A stretch of DNA of 64,000 nucleotides from Leifsonia sp. PS1209 (lineage in GTDB: Bacteria; Actinomycetota; Actinomycetes; Actinomycetales; Microbacteriaceae), in contig NZ_CP051154.1 of the NCBI RefSeq assembly GCF_012317045.1, positions 496,001 to 560,000 of the forward strand, given 5' to 3'. The position numbers and the translations under genes are program-made. Under the pieces are notes generated by a model, which was given only the letters and a program-made list of their open reading frames with translations, was not told where the DNA came from and searched no databases. This document shows positions 19,365-28,288 of this stretch, piece by piece (the first letter of the stretch is position 1; each line of letters begins with the position of its first letter).

Positions 19365-20927
19365 ATGACGTTCCCGTCGTCCGGCGACGGTGCGGCCGTG
19401 AAGCCGCGCCCCGCCATCCGCATCACCGGGCTCAGCCGCCGGTTCGGCCCGGTGCGCGCGTTGGAGGATGTGACCTTCGAGGTGCCGGAAGGCGAGGTGA
19501 CGGCCCTGCTCGGTGAGAACGGCGCAGGCAAGTCGACACTGCTGAAGGTCCTCGCGGGGCTGCAGCCGCCGAGCGACGGGACCGTCACCGTCGGCGACGC
19601 GCCGGTGACGCGCTACGACCCGCACACCATGCTCACCGAGCACGGCGTCGCCATCGTGCCGCAGGAGTTGTCGCTGCTGCCGGAGCGGACCGTGGCCGAG
19701 AACATCCTGGTCGGGGTGGAGCCCGGCAGCCGCTGGTTCCCCTCCCGTCGCAGGATGACCGCCCGCGCCACCGAACTGCTCGCCCAGCTCGACCTCAGGC
19801 TCGACCCGGCAGCGCCGGTCGGAACGCTCGACCTCGCGACGCAGCAGCTGATCGTGGTGGCGCGCTCGATCGCCCGCGGCTGCCGCATCCTGATCCTGGA
19901 CGAACCCACCTCGGTGCTGACGCCCGCGGAGTCGGAGCGCTTGTTCGCGCTCATGGCGACGCTCAAAGCGCAGGGCGCCACCATCGTCTACGTGTCGCAC
20001 AGGATGCCGGAGGTGTTCCGGCTCGCCGACCAGATCGAGGTGCTGCGCGACGGCAGGCACGTGGCCTCCTGGCGCCGGTCGGAGACCACGCCGGAACAGG
20101 CCGTGGCCGCGATGGTCGGCCGGGAGCTCGGCAACCTCAGCAGGCGTGCGGACACGACGGACGCGTCGGCCTGGCGGGATGCGCCCCCAGTGCTCGCCGT
20201 GACCGGGCTCGCCGGCCGTGCCCATCAGGACGTGACGTTCGAGGTGCGCCCGGGCGAGATCCTCGGTTTCGCCGGGCTTCCGGACAGCGGCCGCGTCGAG
20301 ATGCTGCGCAACCTGTTCGGAGCGGACAGGGGAACGGGCGGAAGCGTCGACCTGCTCGGCTCGCCGTATCAGCAGCGGTCGCCCGCGGAGTCTGTCCGGC
20401 GCAAGCTGGCGTTCGTGCCGGGTGAGCGCAGGGCGCAAGGGCTGCTGAGCACGATGAGCGTCGGCGAGAACATCGGCGTGCTCGAGGTGCGCAGGCTCAC
20501 CAGGTTCGGGCTCGTGCGCCGCCGCCAGTTCGACCGGGACGCCGCGGCCTTCTCCGCAGCGATGACGGTGAAGACCGCGTCGCTCGACACCCCCATCGTG
20601 AACCTCTCCGGAGGCAACCAGCAGAAGGCGATGCTCGGCCGCTGGATGGCCATCCAGCCCGACGTCCTCGTTCTCGACGAGCCGACACGAGGGGTGGATG
20701 TCGGTGCTCGCGCCGAGATCTACGAGCAGCTGTACGCCCTCACCGCCCGCGGGGTCGCGATCGTCTGCTCGTCGTCCGACCTGCCGGAGCTCCTGACGAT
20801 CACCGACAGGATCGCCGTCATGGCAGAGGGCCGCATCGTCGCCGTGCTCGACTCGGCGGACGCCACCGAGGAGTCGATCATGTCCGCCGCCACCGGCGCG
20901 AACGCGTCGGCCTCCTCCGCCGCATGA
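19365..20927 (+). CDS. rbsA: Sugar ABC transporter ATPase (tandem domains)
   Basis: A 520-residue CUT2 ATPase with two nucleotide-binding domains. The first has Walker A GENGAGKST and Walker B LILDEPTSVL. The second has a degenerate Walker A region (GFAGLPDSGRVEM), as is normal in RbsA/MglA proteins, with LSGGNQQKAMLGRWM and VLDEPTRGVD. It begins 3 nt after the binding-protein stop. It energises the importer formed with the permease and lipoprotein. Confidence 0.92.
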   Translation: MTFPSSGDGAAVKPRPAIRITGLSRRFGPVRALEDVTFEVPEGEVTALLGENGAGKSTLLKVLAGLQPPSDGTVTVGDAPVTRYDPHTMLTEHGVAIVPQELSLLPERTVAENILVGVEPGSRWFPSRRRMTARATELLAQLDLRLDPAAPVGTLDLATQQLIVVARSIARGCRILILDEPTSVLTPAESERLFALMATLKAQGATIVYVSHRMPEVFRLADQIEVLRDGRHVASWRRSETTPEQAVAAMVGRELGNLSRRADTTDASAWRDAPPVLAVTGLAGRAHQDVTFEVRPGEILGFAGLPDSGRVEMLRNLFGADRGTGGSVDLLGSPYQQRSPAESVRRKLAFVPGERRAQGLLSTMSVGENIGVLEVRRLTRFGLVRRRQFDRDAAAFSAAMTVKTASLDTPIVNLSGGNQQKAMLGRWMAIQPDVLVLDEPTRGVDVGARAEIYEQLYALTARGVAIVCSSSDLPELLTITDRIAVMAEGRIVAVLDSADATEESIMSAATGANASASSAA

Positions 20928-20949
20928 CCACCAGGGAAAGGACCCGACC

Positions 20950-21405
20950 ATGAAGAAGCACGGCATCCTGAACGCCGAACTGAGCGGCGCACTCGCGACG
21001 CTCGGCCACACCGATCTGATCCTCGTCGTCGACGCCGGTTTCCCCATCCCGCGCGACGCCCACCGCATCGACCTCGCGCTGGCGGAGAACCTGCCCGACC
21101 TGCGCACCGTGCTCGGCCTCATCGCCGGCGAATTGGTGGTCGAGGGCGTCGTCCGGGCGGACGACGTCGTCAGCAACAACCCCCGGCTCGACGAGTGGCT
21201 GCAGTCCACCTTCGCCGAGGCCGAGTTCAGCACGCGCACCCACGCCGAGATGCTGGGCGATGTCGCAGCCCAGGCGAAGGTCATCGTGCGAACGGGCGCC
21301 TTCGAGCCGTGGGGCAACATCGGCCTCGTCTGCGGCGTCGACGTTCCGCGCTGGTTCGGCGGCGACGGCGTGATCGCGCCCGACTATTACGCAGACCGGC
21401 TCTGA
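20950..21405 (+). CDS. rbsD: D-ribose pyranase (RbsD)
   Basis: RbsD interconverts the pyranose and furanose forms of imported sugar so that the kinase can use it. The protein is 151 residues, slightly longer than usual. MKKHGILNAELSGALATLGHTD contains the catalytic His, VVDAGFPIP follows, and the C-terminal GAFEPWGNIGLVCGV is characteristic. GGGAAAGGA precedes the ATG. Its presence shows that the operon handles a sugar that exists in pyranose form, such as ribose or 2-deoxyribose. Confidence 0.9.
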   Translation: MKKHGILNAELSGALATLGHTDLILVVDAGFPIPRDAHRIDLALAENLPDLRTVLGLIAGELVVEGVVRADDVVSNNPRLDEWLQSTFAEAEFSTRTHAEMLGDVAAQAKVIVRTGAFEPWGNIGLVCGVDVPRWFGGDGVIAPDYYADRL

Positions 21406-21481
21406 CCCGGTCGCGCATCCCCAGACCTGCACCACACCACAAGCACCGCGACCGCGGTGCCCGCGAAAGGAAACAGAAACC

Positions 21482-22189
21482 GTGACTGACACTTCGACCA
21501 CCGAGCTGATTCTGGCTCCGGCGCAACTCGCACCGTACATCCAGCACACCAAGATCGAGGTCGGCCTCACCCGCGACGAGATCGTCGCCCACGCCAAGGA
21601 GACCGTCGAGCACGGCTTCAACGCCGCGATGGTGCCCGCATCCTGGGTCGACGTGGTCGCCGCAGAACTCGCGGGCACGGGCGTCGGCATCGCGACGGCG
21701 CTCGACTTCCCGACCGTCGGGGTGACCACGAGCGCGGGCAAGGCCGCCGAGGCGGAGTCGATCGCCAAGCTCGGCGCCACCCAGCTGGACATCGGTGTGC
21801 AGATCGGCTGGCTGAAGAGCGGGATGTACGACGCGTTCCGCGACGACATCGCCGGTGTCGTGCAGGCGGCGGGCATCCCGGTCAAGGTCATGCTCGAGCT
21901 CCCGCTGCTCACCCCGGACGAGCGTCGCGCGGCCGTCGAACTGTCGATGGATGCTGGCGTTGCCTTCCTGAAGAACGCGTCGAGCGGGCAGATCGAGACG
22001 GCCAGCCCGGAGAGCGTCCGCTACCTGGTCGACCTGGCTCGTCCCGGCGTGCTGGTGAAGGCGTCCGGCTCGATCAAGAGCTACCCGCAGGCGCTCGGCC
22101 TGCTGCGCGCGGGAGCCAGCCTGCTCGGGACGAGCGCCGGCCTGTCGATCATCACCGACTCCGGCGACGAGAACACGACCAGCTACTGA
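21482..22189 (+). CDS. Divergent deoxyribose-phosphate aldolase-like protein
   Basis: A class I aldolase of the DeoC/LacD superfamily, 235 residues. The Lys pair expected for DERA is present: FLKNASSG (canonical FVKTSTG) and LVKASGSIKS (canonical VKASGGIR), with Asp in TQLDIGV. Several otherwise strict segments differ: the N-terminal IDHTLLKP is IQHTKIEV, and no CVNP-like motif is present. True DERA splits 2-deoxyribose-5-phosphate into acetaldehyde and glyceraldehyde-3-phosphate; this protein may use a related phosphate. The start is the GTG at 21482, with AAAGGA upstream. Confidence 0.78.
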   Translation: MTDTSTTELILAPAQLAPYIQHTKIEVGLTRDEIVAHAKETVEHGFNAAMVPASWVDVVAAELAGTGVGIATALDFPTVGVTTSAGKAAEAESIAKLGATQLDIGVQIGWLKSGMYDAFRDDIAGVVQAAGIPVKVMLELPLLTPDERRAAVELSMDAGVAFLKNASSGQIETASPESVRYLVDLARPGVLVKASGSIKSYPQALGLLRAGASLLGTSAGLSIITDSGDENTTSY

Positions 22190-22195
22190 CGAGCG

Positions 22196-22230
22196 CCGCC
22201 GTCCCGACTGCCGTAGTGTCGGGACGGCGG
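22196..22230 (+). terminator. Hairpin between the aldolase gene and gntR
   Basis: A perfect 13-bp stem, CCGCCGTCCCGAC with GTCGGGACGGCGG, around a 9-nt loop. There is no T-run, so it may act as a partial terminator, a processing site or an operator that sets gntR apart from the operon. Confidence 0.5.
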
Positions 22231-22252
22231 GTGCCAGTGAAAGAGGGGGAAA

Positions 22253-22993
22253 GTGACCGACGACCTCGACAGAGACGCACCCGTCGCTCTGCACAGCCAG
22301 ATTTCCGAGCGCATCCGGACCAGGATCGCCGCCGGTGAGTGGCCGGCGCACTACCGGCTGAAGAGCGAACCGGAGTTGGCGCACGACCTCGGCGTGAGCC
22401 GGGGGACGCTGCGCAGGGCCCTCACCACCCTGATCGAGGAGGGGCTGCTCCGGCAGGTCAGGGGCAAGGGAACGTTCGTCACGTCGACGACGATCGAGCC
22501 GGCCATCGCGCAGAAGCTCAGCACGCTGTCGGAGGATTTCGCCAACCAGGGGATCGTGACCGAGACGGACGTGATCGAGTGCCGCCTGATCGAGCCGCCC
22601 CGGCCGGTCGCCGCACTGCTCGACGTGTCGCCAGGAGCACGGGTGCTCAAGCTGGTCCGTTTGCGCAGCACGGACCGCGGCCCGGTGGCCCTACTGGTGA
22701 ACTACGTCCGCGCCGACCTCGCGCCCGGCATCGAGAAGACCGACTTCCGCACCACCAGCCTCTTCGGGACGCTCGAAGGCACCTACCATCTGAAGATCGG
22801 CAGCGCCCGCCGCACCTTCTCCGCCGAGGCGGCATCCGGCGACGCCGCCTCCGCCCTCGAACTGCCGATCGGCGCACCCGTCCAATACCTGCAGCAGGTC
22901 ACCTACCTGGCCGACGACCGTCCGGTCGAGTACTCCGACGTGTGGATCCACAGCGAGAAGCTGCGGGTCACCTCACTGCTCTCTCGGCGCTGA
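22253..22993 (+). CDS. GntR-family regulator, HutC/UTRA type
   Basis: A 246-residue repressor. The N-terminal winged helix (about residues 10-78) has SEPELAHDLGVSRGTLRRALTTLIEEGLL and QVRGKGTFV, and the UTRA ligand-binding domain fills about 95-240. It starts at a GTG with AGAGGGGGA before it. As the last gene of the pentose operon it most likely senses a sugar phosphate and represses the promoter at 16.2 kb. It is convergent with the WYL regulator gene, with 13 nt between the two stops. Confidence 0.88.
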   Translation: MTDDLDRDAPVALHSQISERIRTRIAAGEWPAHYRLKSEPELAHDLGVSRGTLRRALTTLIEEGLLRQVRGKGTFVTSTTIEPAIAQKLSTLSEDFANQGIVTETDVIECRLIEPPRPVAALLDVSPGARVLKLVRLRSTDRGPVALLVNYVRADLAPGIEKTDFRTTSLFGTLEGTYHLKIGSARRTFSAEAASGDAASALELPIGAPVQYLQQVTYLADDRPVEYSDVWIHSEKLRVTSLLSRR

Positions 22994-23006
22994 GCCCGGC
23001 GGGAGG

Positions 23007-23966
23007 CTACCGGCCGGCCGCGGCATAACGCCCGGCCAGCATCCCGAACGCCTCCCGCAGTTGGGCCGGTTCCACATCCTCCAGCGCCGCGTCGAATCGC
23101 CCGAGCGACGCCGCCAGCGCCACCCACGACCACGAGCCGACGTGGATGCGGCAGCGCCCGTCCCCGAGGTCGTCCACCACGGCGTCGCCCGCGAAGGGCA
23201 GCACCTCGGAGGCCGGCAGGTGCAGGATCGCGCTGCCGTGGCAGGGCCAGTCGTCGGCGTCGGCCGAGCCCTTGAAGCGGGCGGACACGTATGCGCGCAC
23301 GTCGCCTCCCGGCACCGGGCGCGGTTCGAAGCGGCGGCCGTTCGGGGTGCGGGGGCGCATCCGGTCGACGCGGAAGGTGCGCCAGTCGTCGCGATCAAGG
23401 TCCCAGGCGACCAGGTACCAGCGTTCCGCGGCGACCACGAGGTGGTGCGGTTCTGCCCGGCGGGGAGGGCGGTCGTCGTGGTCCCCGTAGTCGAACCGGA
23501 GGGTCTCCCGCCCGCGCGCGGCAGCGGACACGGCGAGCAGGACGCCCGGATCCACCGGCTGCACCGCCGCGTTCCGGCCGTTCGGGATGGTGGCGAACGC
23601 GAGCGCATCCAGTCGGTGGCGCAGACGGGACGGCATCACCTGGCGCACCGTGGTGAGCGCGCGCACCGCCGCCTCCTCCAGCCCGGCGCCGCTGACCGCG
23701 GCGGCCTGGAGGGCGACCGCGAGCGCGACGGCCTGGTCGTCGTCGAAGAGCAGCGGGGGGAGCTCGGCGCCCGCATCCAGCCGGTACCCGCCATCCGGGC
23801 CTTTCGTCGCCTGGATGCGGTAGCCCATCGCGCGCAGCCGGTCGATGTCGCGGCGCACCGTGCGGTGGCTGATGTCCAGGCGTTCGGCGAGCAGGCCGCC
23901 CGGCCAGTCCCTCCGCGCCTGCAGCAGGGAGAGCAGCACGAGCAGCCGGGAGGTGGTCGAGGTCAT
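23007..23966 (-). CDS. WYL-domain (YafY-type) transcriptional regulator
   Basis: A 319-residue protein. An N-terminal helix-turn-helix of the DeoR-like type (about residues 5-58; LAERLDISHRTVRRDIDRLRAMGY) is followed by a WYL domain with HLVVAAERWYLVAWDLDRDDWRTFRVDRM, and a C-terminal WCX-like part. WYL proteins often bind nucleic acid or nucleotide ligands. It is divergent from the VOC gene with 106 nt between the starts, which suggests it controls that gene and itself. Confidence 0.88.
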   Translation of the reverse strand: MTSTTSRLLVLLSLLQARRDWPGGLLAERLDISHRTVRRDIDRLRAMGYRIQATKGPDGGYRLDAGAELPPLLFDDDQAVALAVALQAAAVSGAGLEEAAVRALTTVRQVMPSRLRHRLDALAFATIPNGRNAAVQPVDPGVLLAVSAAARGRETLRFDYGDHDDRPPRRAEPHHLVVAAERWYLVAWDLDRDDWRTFRVDRMRPRTPNGRRFEPRPVPGGDVRAYVSARFKGSADADDWPCHGSAILHLPASEVLPFAGDAVVDDLGDGRCRIHVGSWSWVALAASLGRFDAALEDVEPAQLREAFGMLAGRYAAAGR

Positions 23967-24072
23967 GCTGCCAGCGTAGATCGGGTAGAGGACCGAAGCT
24001 GTCCTCTACTGCTGTGAGAGTGGGCGTCGACCGTCCGGAACGTCCGGGCGGAACGTCAGCGAGGAGCAGACA

Positions 24073-24498
24073 ATGTCCGTCACCACCACACCCCACCTCA
24101 ACTTCCGCGGCGACGCCAGGGCGGCGCTGGAGTTCTACCACTCCGTCTTCGGCGGGCAGCTCGTCGTCGTCACGAACGCCGAAGCCCACGCCGCGGAGAC
24201 CCCGGACGAGGCCGACCAGGTGAAGTTCGGCCAGGTCATCGGCGCGAACGGGTTCCAGGTCATGGCATACGACGTGCCGGCCAGCGTCGGCTACGACCAG
24301 GGCGACACGGCGTTCTTCGTCTCGGTGCGCGGCGAGACCGCCGACGAGATCGCCGAGCTCTGGGGAAGGCTGGCCGAGGGCTCGACCATCATCGAAGACC
24401 TCGGGCCGTCCGCGTTCTCGCCCGCGTACGGGATGCTCGCCGACAGCTTCGGTGTCGTCTGGGTGCTCGACGTGGCGGTGGCGTGGGACGCGGCGTGA
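24073..24498 (+). CDS. VOC-family protein (PhnB/glyoxalase-like)
   Basis: A 141-residue vicinal-oxygen-chelate protein of the PhnB/3-demethylubiquinone type. It begins TPHLNFRGDARAALEFYHSVFGGQ and ends SPAYGMLADSFGVVWVLDV, both typical. The usual role is metal-dependent isomerisation or antibiotic/electrophile handling; the substrate cannot be read from sequence. GAGGAG lies 6 nt before the ATG. Pairing with a divergent WYL/YafY regulator is a common actinobacterial arrangement. Confidence 0.87.
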   Translation: MSVTTTPHLNFRGDARAALEFYHSVFGGQLVVVTNAEAHAAETPDEADQVKFGQVIGANGFQVMAYDVPASVGYDQGDTAFFVSVRGETADEIAELWGRLAEGSTIIEDLGPSAFSPAYGMLADSFGVVWVLDVAVAWDAA

Positions 24499-24559
24499 GC
24501 CTCAGCCCGCGGGCGTGACTGCGGGCCGACCGCGGCGGTGCAGGGCGGGGATCCGGCGG

Positions 24560-24925
24560 TCACTCCGCCGTGCTCGGCCCCACCGCCGCGGTCCCCGCGC
24601 CCGCGGTCCCCGCGTCTCCCGCCGCATCCCCCTTGAGCTCGATCAGCAGCGTGTGCGTCGGTGTCGTGCCCACGTTCTCGCCCGAGTGCCGCTGCGCGGG
24701 CAGCCACACGGCTTCGCCCGCATCGAGGTGCACCGTGCGTTCCTTGTCCGGTGTGCGCAGGTGCCGGTCGAATTCGCTCAGCGCCACGAGCACGCTGTTC
24801 GGATGGTCGTGTTCGTTCGTGCGGAGGCCGGGCGCATCCAGGTATTCGAGCACGCGCACGTACTCGTTCTCCCAGAGCAGGTGATAGTTGTCCGGATCGG
24901 TGTCGAGCGGGTCGTCGGTGACCAT
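24560..24925 (-). CDS. Small cupin-like protein
   Basis: A 121-residue protein whose core (YHLLWENEYVRVLEYLDAPGLRTNEHDHPNSVLVAL and WLPAQRHSGENVGTTPTHTLLIEL) fits a single-domain cupin barrel, with His residues in EHDHP and RHSGEN placed for metal binding. The tail is a low-complexity Ala/Gly stretch. It lies convergent to the VOC gene and divergent from the sugar importer. Function unknown. Confidence 0.72.
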   Translation of the reverse strand: MVTDDPLDTDPDNYHLLWENEYVRVLEYLDAPGLRTNEHDHPNSVLVALSEFDRHLRTPDKERTVHLDAGEAVWLPAQRHSGENVGTTPTHTLLIELKGDAAGDAGTAGAGTAAVGPSTAE

Positions 24926-25033
24926 GCGGCGACCATACGCCCACCGGCCCCGCCGCCGCTACTACGACCGAAACACCAGTAACTGTCGCGAAACGCCCGG
25001 GAAGCGCCGCAGTTGCTGGTGGTTCGCGGACAC

Positions 25034-25070
25034 TTGCATAACGCGCCTGCCTACTGTATACAGAATACAG
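25034..25070 (+). promoter_or_regulatory. Promoter and GntR-type operator of the CUT1 importer
   Basis: TTGCAT (25034-25039) and TATACA (25057-25062) with a 17-bp spacer form a good promoter. The -10 lies inside CTGTATACAGAATACAG (25054-25070), a palindrome with 6-bp arms, CTGTAT-N5-ATACAG. The identical 17 bp recurs at 30914 beside the GntR/FCD gene, which makes that protein the likely repressor. Confidence 0.8.
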
Positions 25071-25135
25071 ACCAGGAGCGGCCCCGTACCCGTGGCCCCC
25101 GAATTGCAAGAGACACTTCAAGGAATGAGGTAGGC

Positions 25136-26434
25136 ATGTCTCGCGTCGACTCGAAGATGAGAAGGCTGGTGGCTGTGGGGGCGGCCGTCGCGTTGGCACT
25201 CAGTATGGCCGCGTGTTCAGGATCGGGATCGGGGGGTTCGGGCTCCAAGACTGTCGTCTGGTCCACCTGGGGCACTCCGGAGGAGATCGCCCGCTACAAG
25301 GACTTCGACAACCAGTTCATGAAAGAGCACCCCGACATCAAGGTGGTGCTGCAGCCGGTCGCCGACTACGGCGACTACCACACGAAGCTCCTCGCCCAGC
25401 TCGCGTCCGGCACAGCATCGGATGTGTTCTACATCGGCGACGACAAGATCGGCCAGTTCGTCAACTCGAAGGCGCTGCTGCCTCTCACCGACCTGATGAA
25501 CTCCAGCGCGAGCAAGACCAAGCCGGAGGACTTCGCGCAGGGCCTGTTCGGCGCCACCAAGAAGGGCGACCAGATCTACGCGGCGCCCAACGACTCCAAC
25601 CCGGATGCGCTCTGGTACGACAAGGTCGCGCTGAAGAAGGCCGGCGTCACCGATGACCCGGCCACCCTCGCCGCCGAGGGCAAGTGGACGACAGAGGCAT
25701 ACCTCGACATGAACGAGAAGCTCAAGAAGGCCGGGCTCACCGGATCCATGTTCTGGAACTACTGGTCCACCCACTACAGCTGGATCTCGGCGCAGGGCGG
25801 CAAGGCGTTCGACGAGTCGGGGAAGTTCGTCGCCAACACCGACCAGACCAGCGTCAAGGCGATGGATGTGCTGGCCAAGAACTTCCAGAACGGCACCTTC
25901 GTCGTCGCGGACACCCTCCCGCAGGGGGCGGGAGCCGACAGCGTCTTCGTCACCCACAAGGCGGGCTTCTTCGTGCAGGGCCGCTACACGATCGGCACCG
26001 TGAAGTCGGCGGGCGACCCGGAGAACTACGACGTCGCGCCGTGGCCGACCCCGGACGGCAAGGCCGCGCCGACGGGCACGGCCGTGAGCTACCTCGCCAT
26101 CAACGCCAAGACCAAGAACAAGGCCGCAGCGTTCGAGTTCTGGACCAACTACCTGTCGGCAGCCGGCCAGACCGAGCGGCTGAAGGGCGGAGGCAACGCC
26201 GTCCCGTCGATCAAGGGCGCGGACAAGGTCGTCCTCGACGGATACCCGGAGCACGCCCAGACGCTGCTCGACATGCGCGACATCGGGTTCGAGGACTACG
26301 CGACGGAAGCATCCGTCCCCGGCCTCTCCAGCGACATCAGCGACAAGATGCTCGCGCTCTACGAGGGCAAGGCGTCCACCAAGGCGACCCTCGACGATGT
26401 CGCGAAGATGATCGAAGACAAGACGGGCAAGTAG
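25136..26434 (+). CDS. CUT1 sugar ABC substrate-binding lipoprotein
   Basis: A 432-residue extracellular solute receptor of the maltose/multiple-sugar family. The signal peptide ends in a lipobox around SMAACSGSG; the mature part starts with TVVWSTWGTPEEIARYKDF, a common opening for this class. GAGGTAGGC precedes the ATG, which settles the start. It is followed by two permeases but no ATPase; CUT1 importers in actinobacteria often share a single MsiK-type ATPase encoded elsewhere. Neighbouring glycosidases suggest an oligosaccharide or glycoside ligand. Confidence 0.9.
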   Translation: MSRVDSKMRRLVAVGAAVALALSMAACSGSGSGGSGSKTVVWSTWGTPEEIARYKDFDNQFMKEHPDIKVVLQPVADYGDYHTKLLAQLASGTASDVFYIGDDKIGQFVNSKALLPLTDLMNSSASKTKPEDFAQGLFGATKKGDQIYAAPNDSNPDALWYDKVALKKAGVTDDPATLAAEGKWTTEAYLDMNEKLKKAGLTGSMFWNYWSTHYSWISAQGGKAFDESGKFVANTDQTSVKAMDVLAKNFQNGTFVVADTLPQGAGADSVFVTHKAGFFVQGRYTIGTVKSAGDPENYDVAPWPTPDGKAAPTGTAVSYLAINAKTKNKAAAFEFWTNYLSAAGQTERLKGGGNAVPSIKGADKVVLDGYPEHAQTLLDMRDIGFEDYATEASVPGLSSDISDKMLALYEGKASTKATLDDVAKMIEDKTGK

Positions 26435-26444
26435 GGATCGACGC

Positions 26445-27425
26445 GTGAGTGCAATCCGAGGGTCGCTGACCGAAGCCCCCGACCAGGCGGCGACGGCGAA
26501 ACCCGCAGGCACCGCGCCGGGCGGACTCCGAGGGGAGTCCGCCTGGCGGCGGCGCGACCGGCGCTGGGGCTATGTGTTCGTCGGCCCGCAGCTGATCGGC
26601 ATGGCACTGTTCGTCGTGCTGCCGTTCGCGGCGAGCCTGGTGCTCGCCTTCGCCCAGTGGGACGGTCTCAACGACCTCAGCTGGGTGGGCTTCGACAACT
26701 TCCGCAACCAGCTCTCCGACCCGCTGTTCGGCAGGGCCATCCTCAACACCCTGCTGATCGCCGTGATCACGGTTCCGGTCGGCCTCGGCCTCGCCGTCGT
26801 GATCGCGGTGGCGCTGGAGAAGCTGAAGACGAAGACGCTGTACCTGATCCTGTTCTTCGCGCCTGTGGTCACCTCGTCGGTGGCGGTTGCGATGATCTGG
26901 CAGCAGCTGTTCCGCAAAGACGGCGTGATCAGCGGCTTCATCGCCAGCGTCTTCCACGTGCCCGCCCCGGACTGGCTGGGCGATCCGCACCTCGCGCTCA
27001 TCGCGGTCTGCATCGTCTCCATCTGGTCGTCGCTCGGCCTCAACGTGATCATCTTCCTGGCCGGCCTGCAGAACATCTCTCCCGCCGTGATCGAGGCGGC
27101 GCGCATCGACGGGGCGGGGGCGCTGACGCTGTTCTTCCGCATCCGGATGCCGTTGCTGTCGCCGATCATGTTCTTCTCGTCGGTGATCGCGTTCATCAGT
27201 TCGCTGCAGACGTTCGACACTGTGTTCATCCTCACGGCGAACGCCGGCCCGGACAACGCGACCCGCACGATCGTCTACCACATCTACGATCTCGGCTTCG
27301 GGAAGTTCCAGTTCGGTCCGGCCAGCGCTGCGTCGGTGATCCTGCTGCTGATCACGCTCGTCATCACAGGCATCCAGTTCACGGCGCAGAAGAAGTTCGT
27401 CCACTACGAGGATGGTGCAGCATGA
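26445..27425 (+). CDS. CUT1 sugar ABC permease (MalF type)
   Basis: A 326-residue membrane protein with six predicted helices after a hydrophilic N-terminus of about 40 residues. The cytoplasmic EAA loop reads EAARIDGAGALTLFFRIRMPLL. It starts with a GTG 10 nt after the lipoprotein stop and overlaps the next permease as ATGA. Together the two permeases form the translocation path of the importer. Confidence 0.92.
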   Translation: MSAIRGSLTEAPDQAATAKPAGTAPGGLRGESAWRRRDRRWGYVFVGPQLIGMALFVVLPFAASLVLAFAQWDGLNDLSWVGFDNFRNQLSDPLFGRAILNTLLIAVITVPVGLGLAVVIAVALEKLKTKTLYLILFFAPVVTSSVAVAMIWQQLFRKDGVISGFIASVFHVPAPDWLGDPHLALIAVCIVSIWSSLGLNVIIFLAGLQNISPAVIEAARIDGAGALTLFFRIRMPLLSPIMFFSSVIAFISSLQTFDTVFILTANAGPDNATRTIVYHIYDLGFGKFQFGPASAASVILLLITLVITGIQFTAQKKFVHYEDGAA

Positions 27426-28288
27426 CCGCCGTATCCGGGTCAGCCCGCGAGGGCCGCGCAGGCTCCCGCGTCCGCAAGACGCTCCTCCATGTGGTGCTCG
27501 CCATCGGCGGCATCGCGATGGTGTTCCCGTTCATCTGGATGCTCATCACCTCGTTCAAGACGCTGCCCCAGCTCCTGAACGACCCGCTCAGCTTCCTCCC
27601 CACCCCGTTCACGTTCCAGAACTACGTGGATGCGTGGAACGACGCCCCGTTCGCGCAGGCGTACGTCAACAGCATTTACATCGCCGTGCTGGTCGTCATC
27701 GGCACGCTCATCACCGCCGCCATGGCCGGGTACGCGTTCGCGCGCATCCGGTTCCGCGGCAGCCGCGTGCTGTTCGTGGTGTTCCTGGCGACGCAGATGA
27801 TCCCGATGCAGGTCACGCTCATCCCGTTCTACTTCCTGATGGCGAAGCTGGGCTGGGTGGACTCGCACCTGTCGCTGATCATCCCCGCCGCCCTGGCGAA
27901 CCCGTTCGCGGTGTTCCTGATGCGCCAGTTCGTGCTGTCGCTGCCGAAGGAGCTGGAGGAGGCCGCGCTGGTCGACGGCGCAGGACGGTGGCGCATCTTC
28001 TGGAGCATCATCCTCCCGAACCTGCGCCCGGGCCTCGGAGCGCTCGCGATCATCGTGGCGCTCAGCACCTGGAACAACTTCCTGCTTCCCCTGGTGCTGC
28101 TGAACAGTCAGGATCTCTTCACGGTTCCGCTGCTGCTGCAGAGCTTCCGCGGCCAGTTCGGCTCGATCAACTATGGGCTCATCATGGCGGCGTCGGCTGT
28201 GGCGACCATCCCGATGCTGATCGCGTTCGTCATCGGCCAGCGTCGCATCCTGAACAGCATGGCGGCGTCCGGACTGGGCGGCCGATGA
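27422..28288 (+). CDS. CUT1 sugar ABC permease (MalG type)
   Basis: A 288-residue permease with six helices and the EAA loop EEAALVDGAGRWRIFWSIILP. MVFPFIWMLITSFKT near the N-terminus and TWNNFLLPLVLL are typical of MalG-type partners. Its start overlaps the first permease stop and its own stop overlaps the glycosidase start (both ATGA), so importer and glycosidase are translated together. Confidence 0.92.
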   Translation: MTAVSGSAREGRAGSRVRKTLLHVVLAIGGIAMVFPFIWMLITSFKTLPQLLNDPLSFLPTPFTFQNYVDAWNDAPFAQAYVNSIYIAVLVVIGTLITAAMAGYAFARIRFRGSRVLFVVFLATQMIPMQVTLIPFYFLMAKLGWVDSHLSLIIPAALANPFAVFLMRQFVLSLPKELEEAALVDGAGRWRIFWSIILPNLRPGLGALAIIVALSTWNNFLLPLVLLNSQDLFTVPLLLQSFRGQFGSINYGLIMAASAVATIPMLIAFVIGQRRILNSMAASGLGGR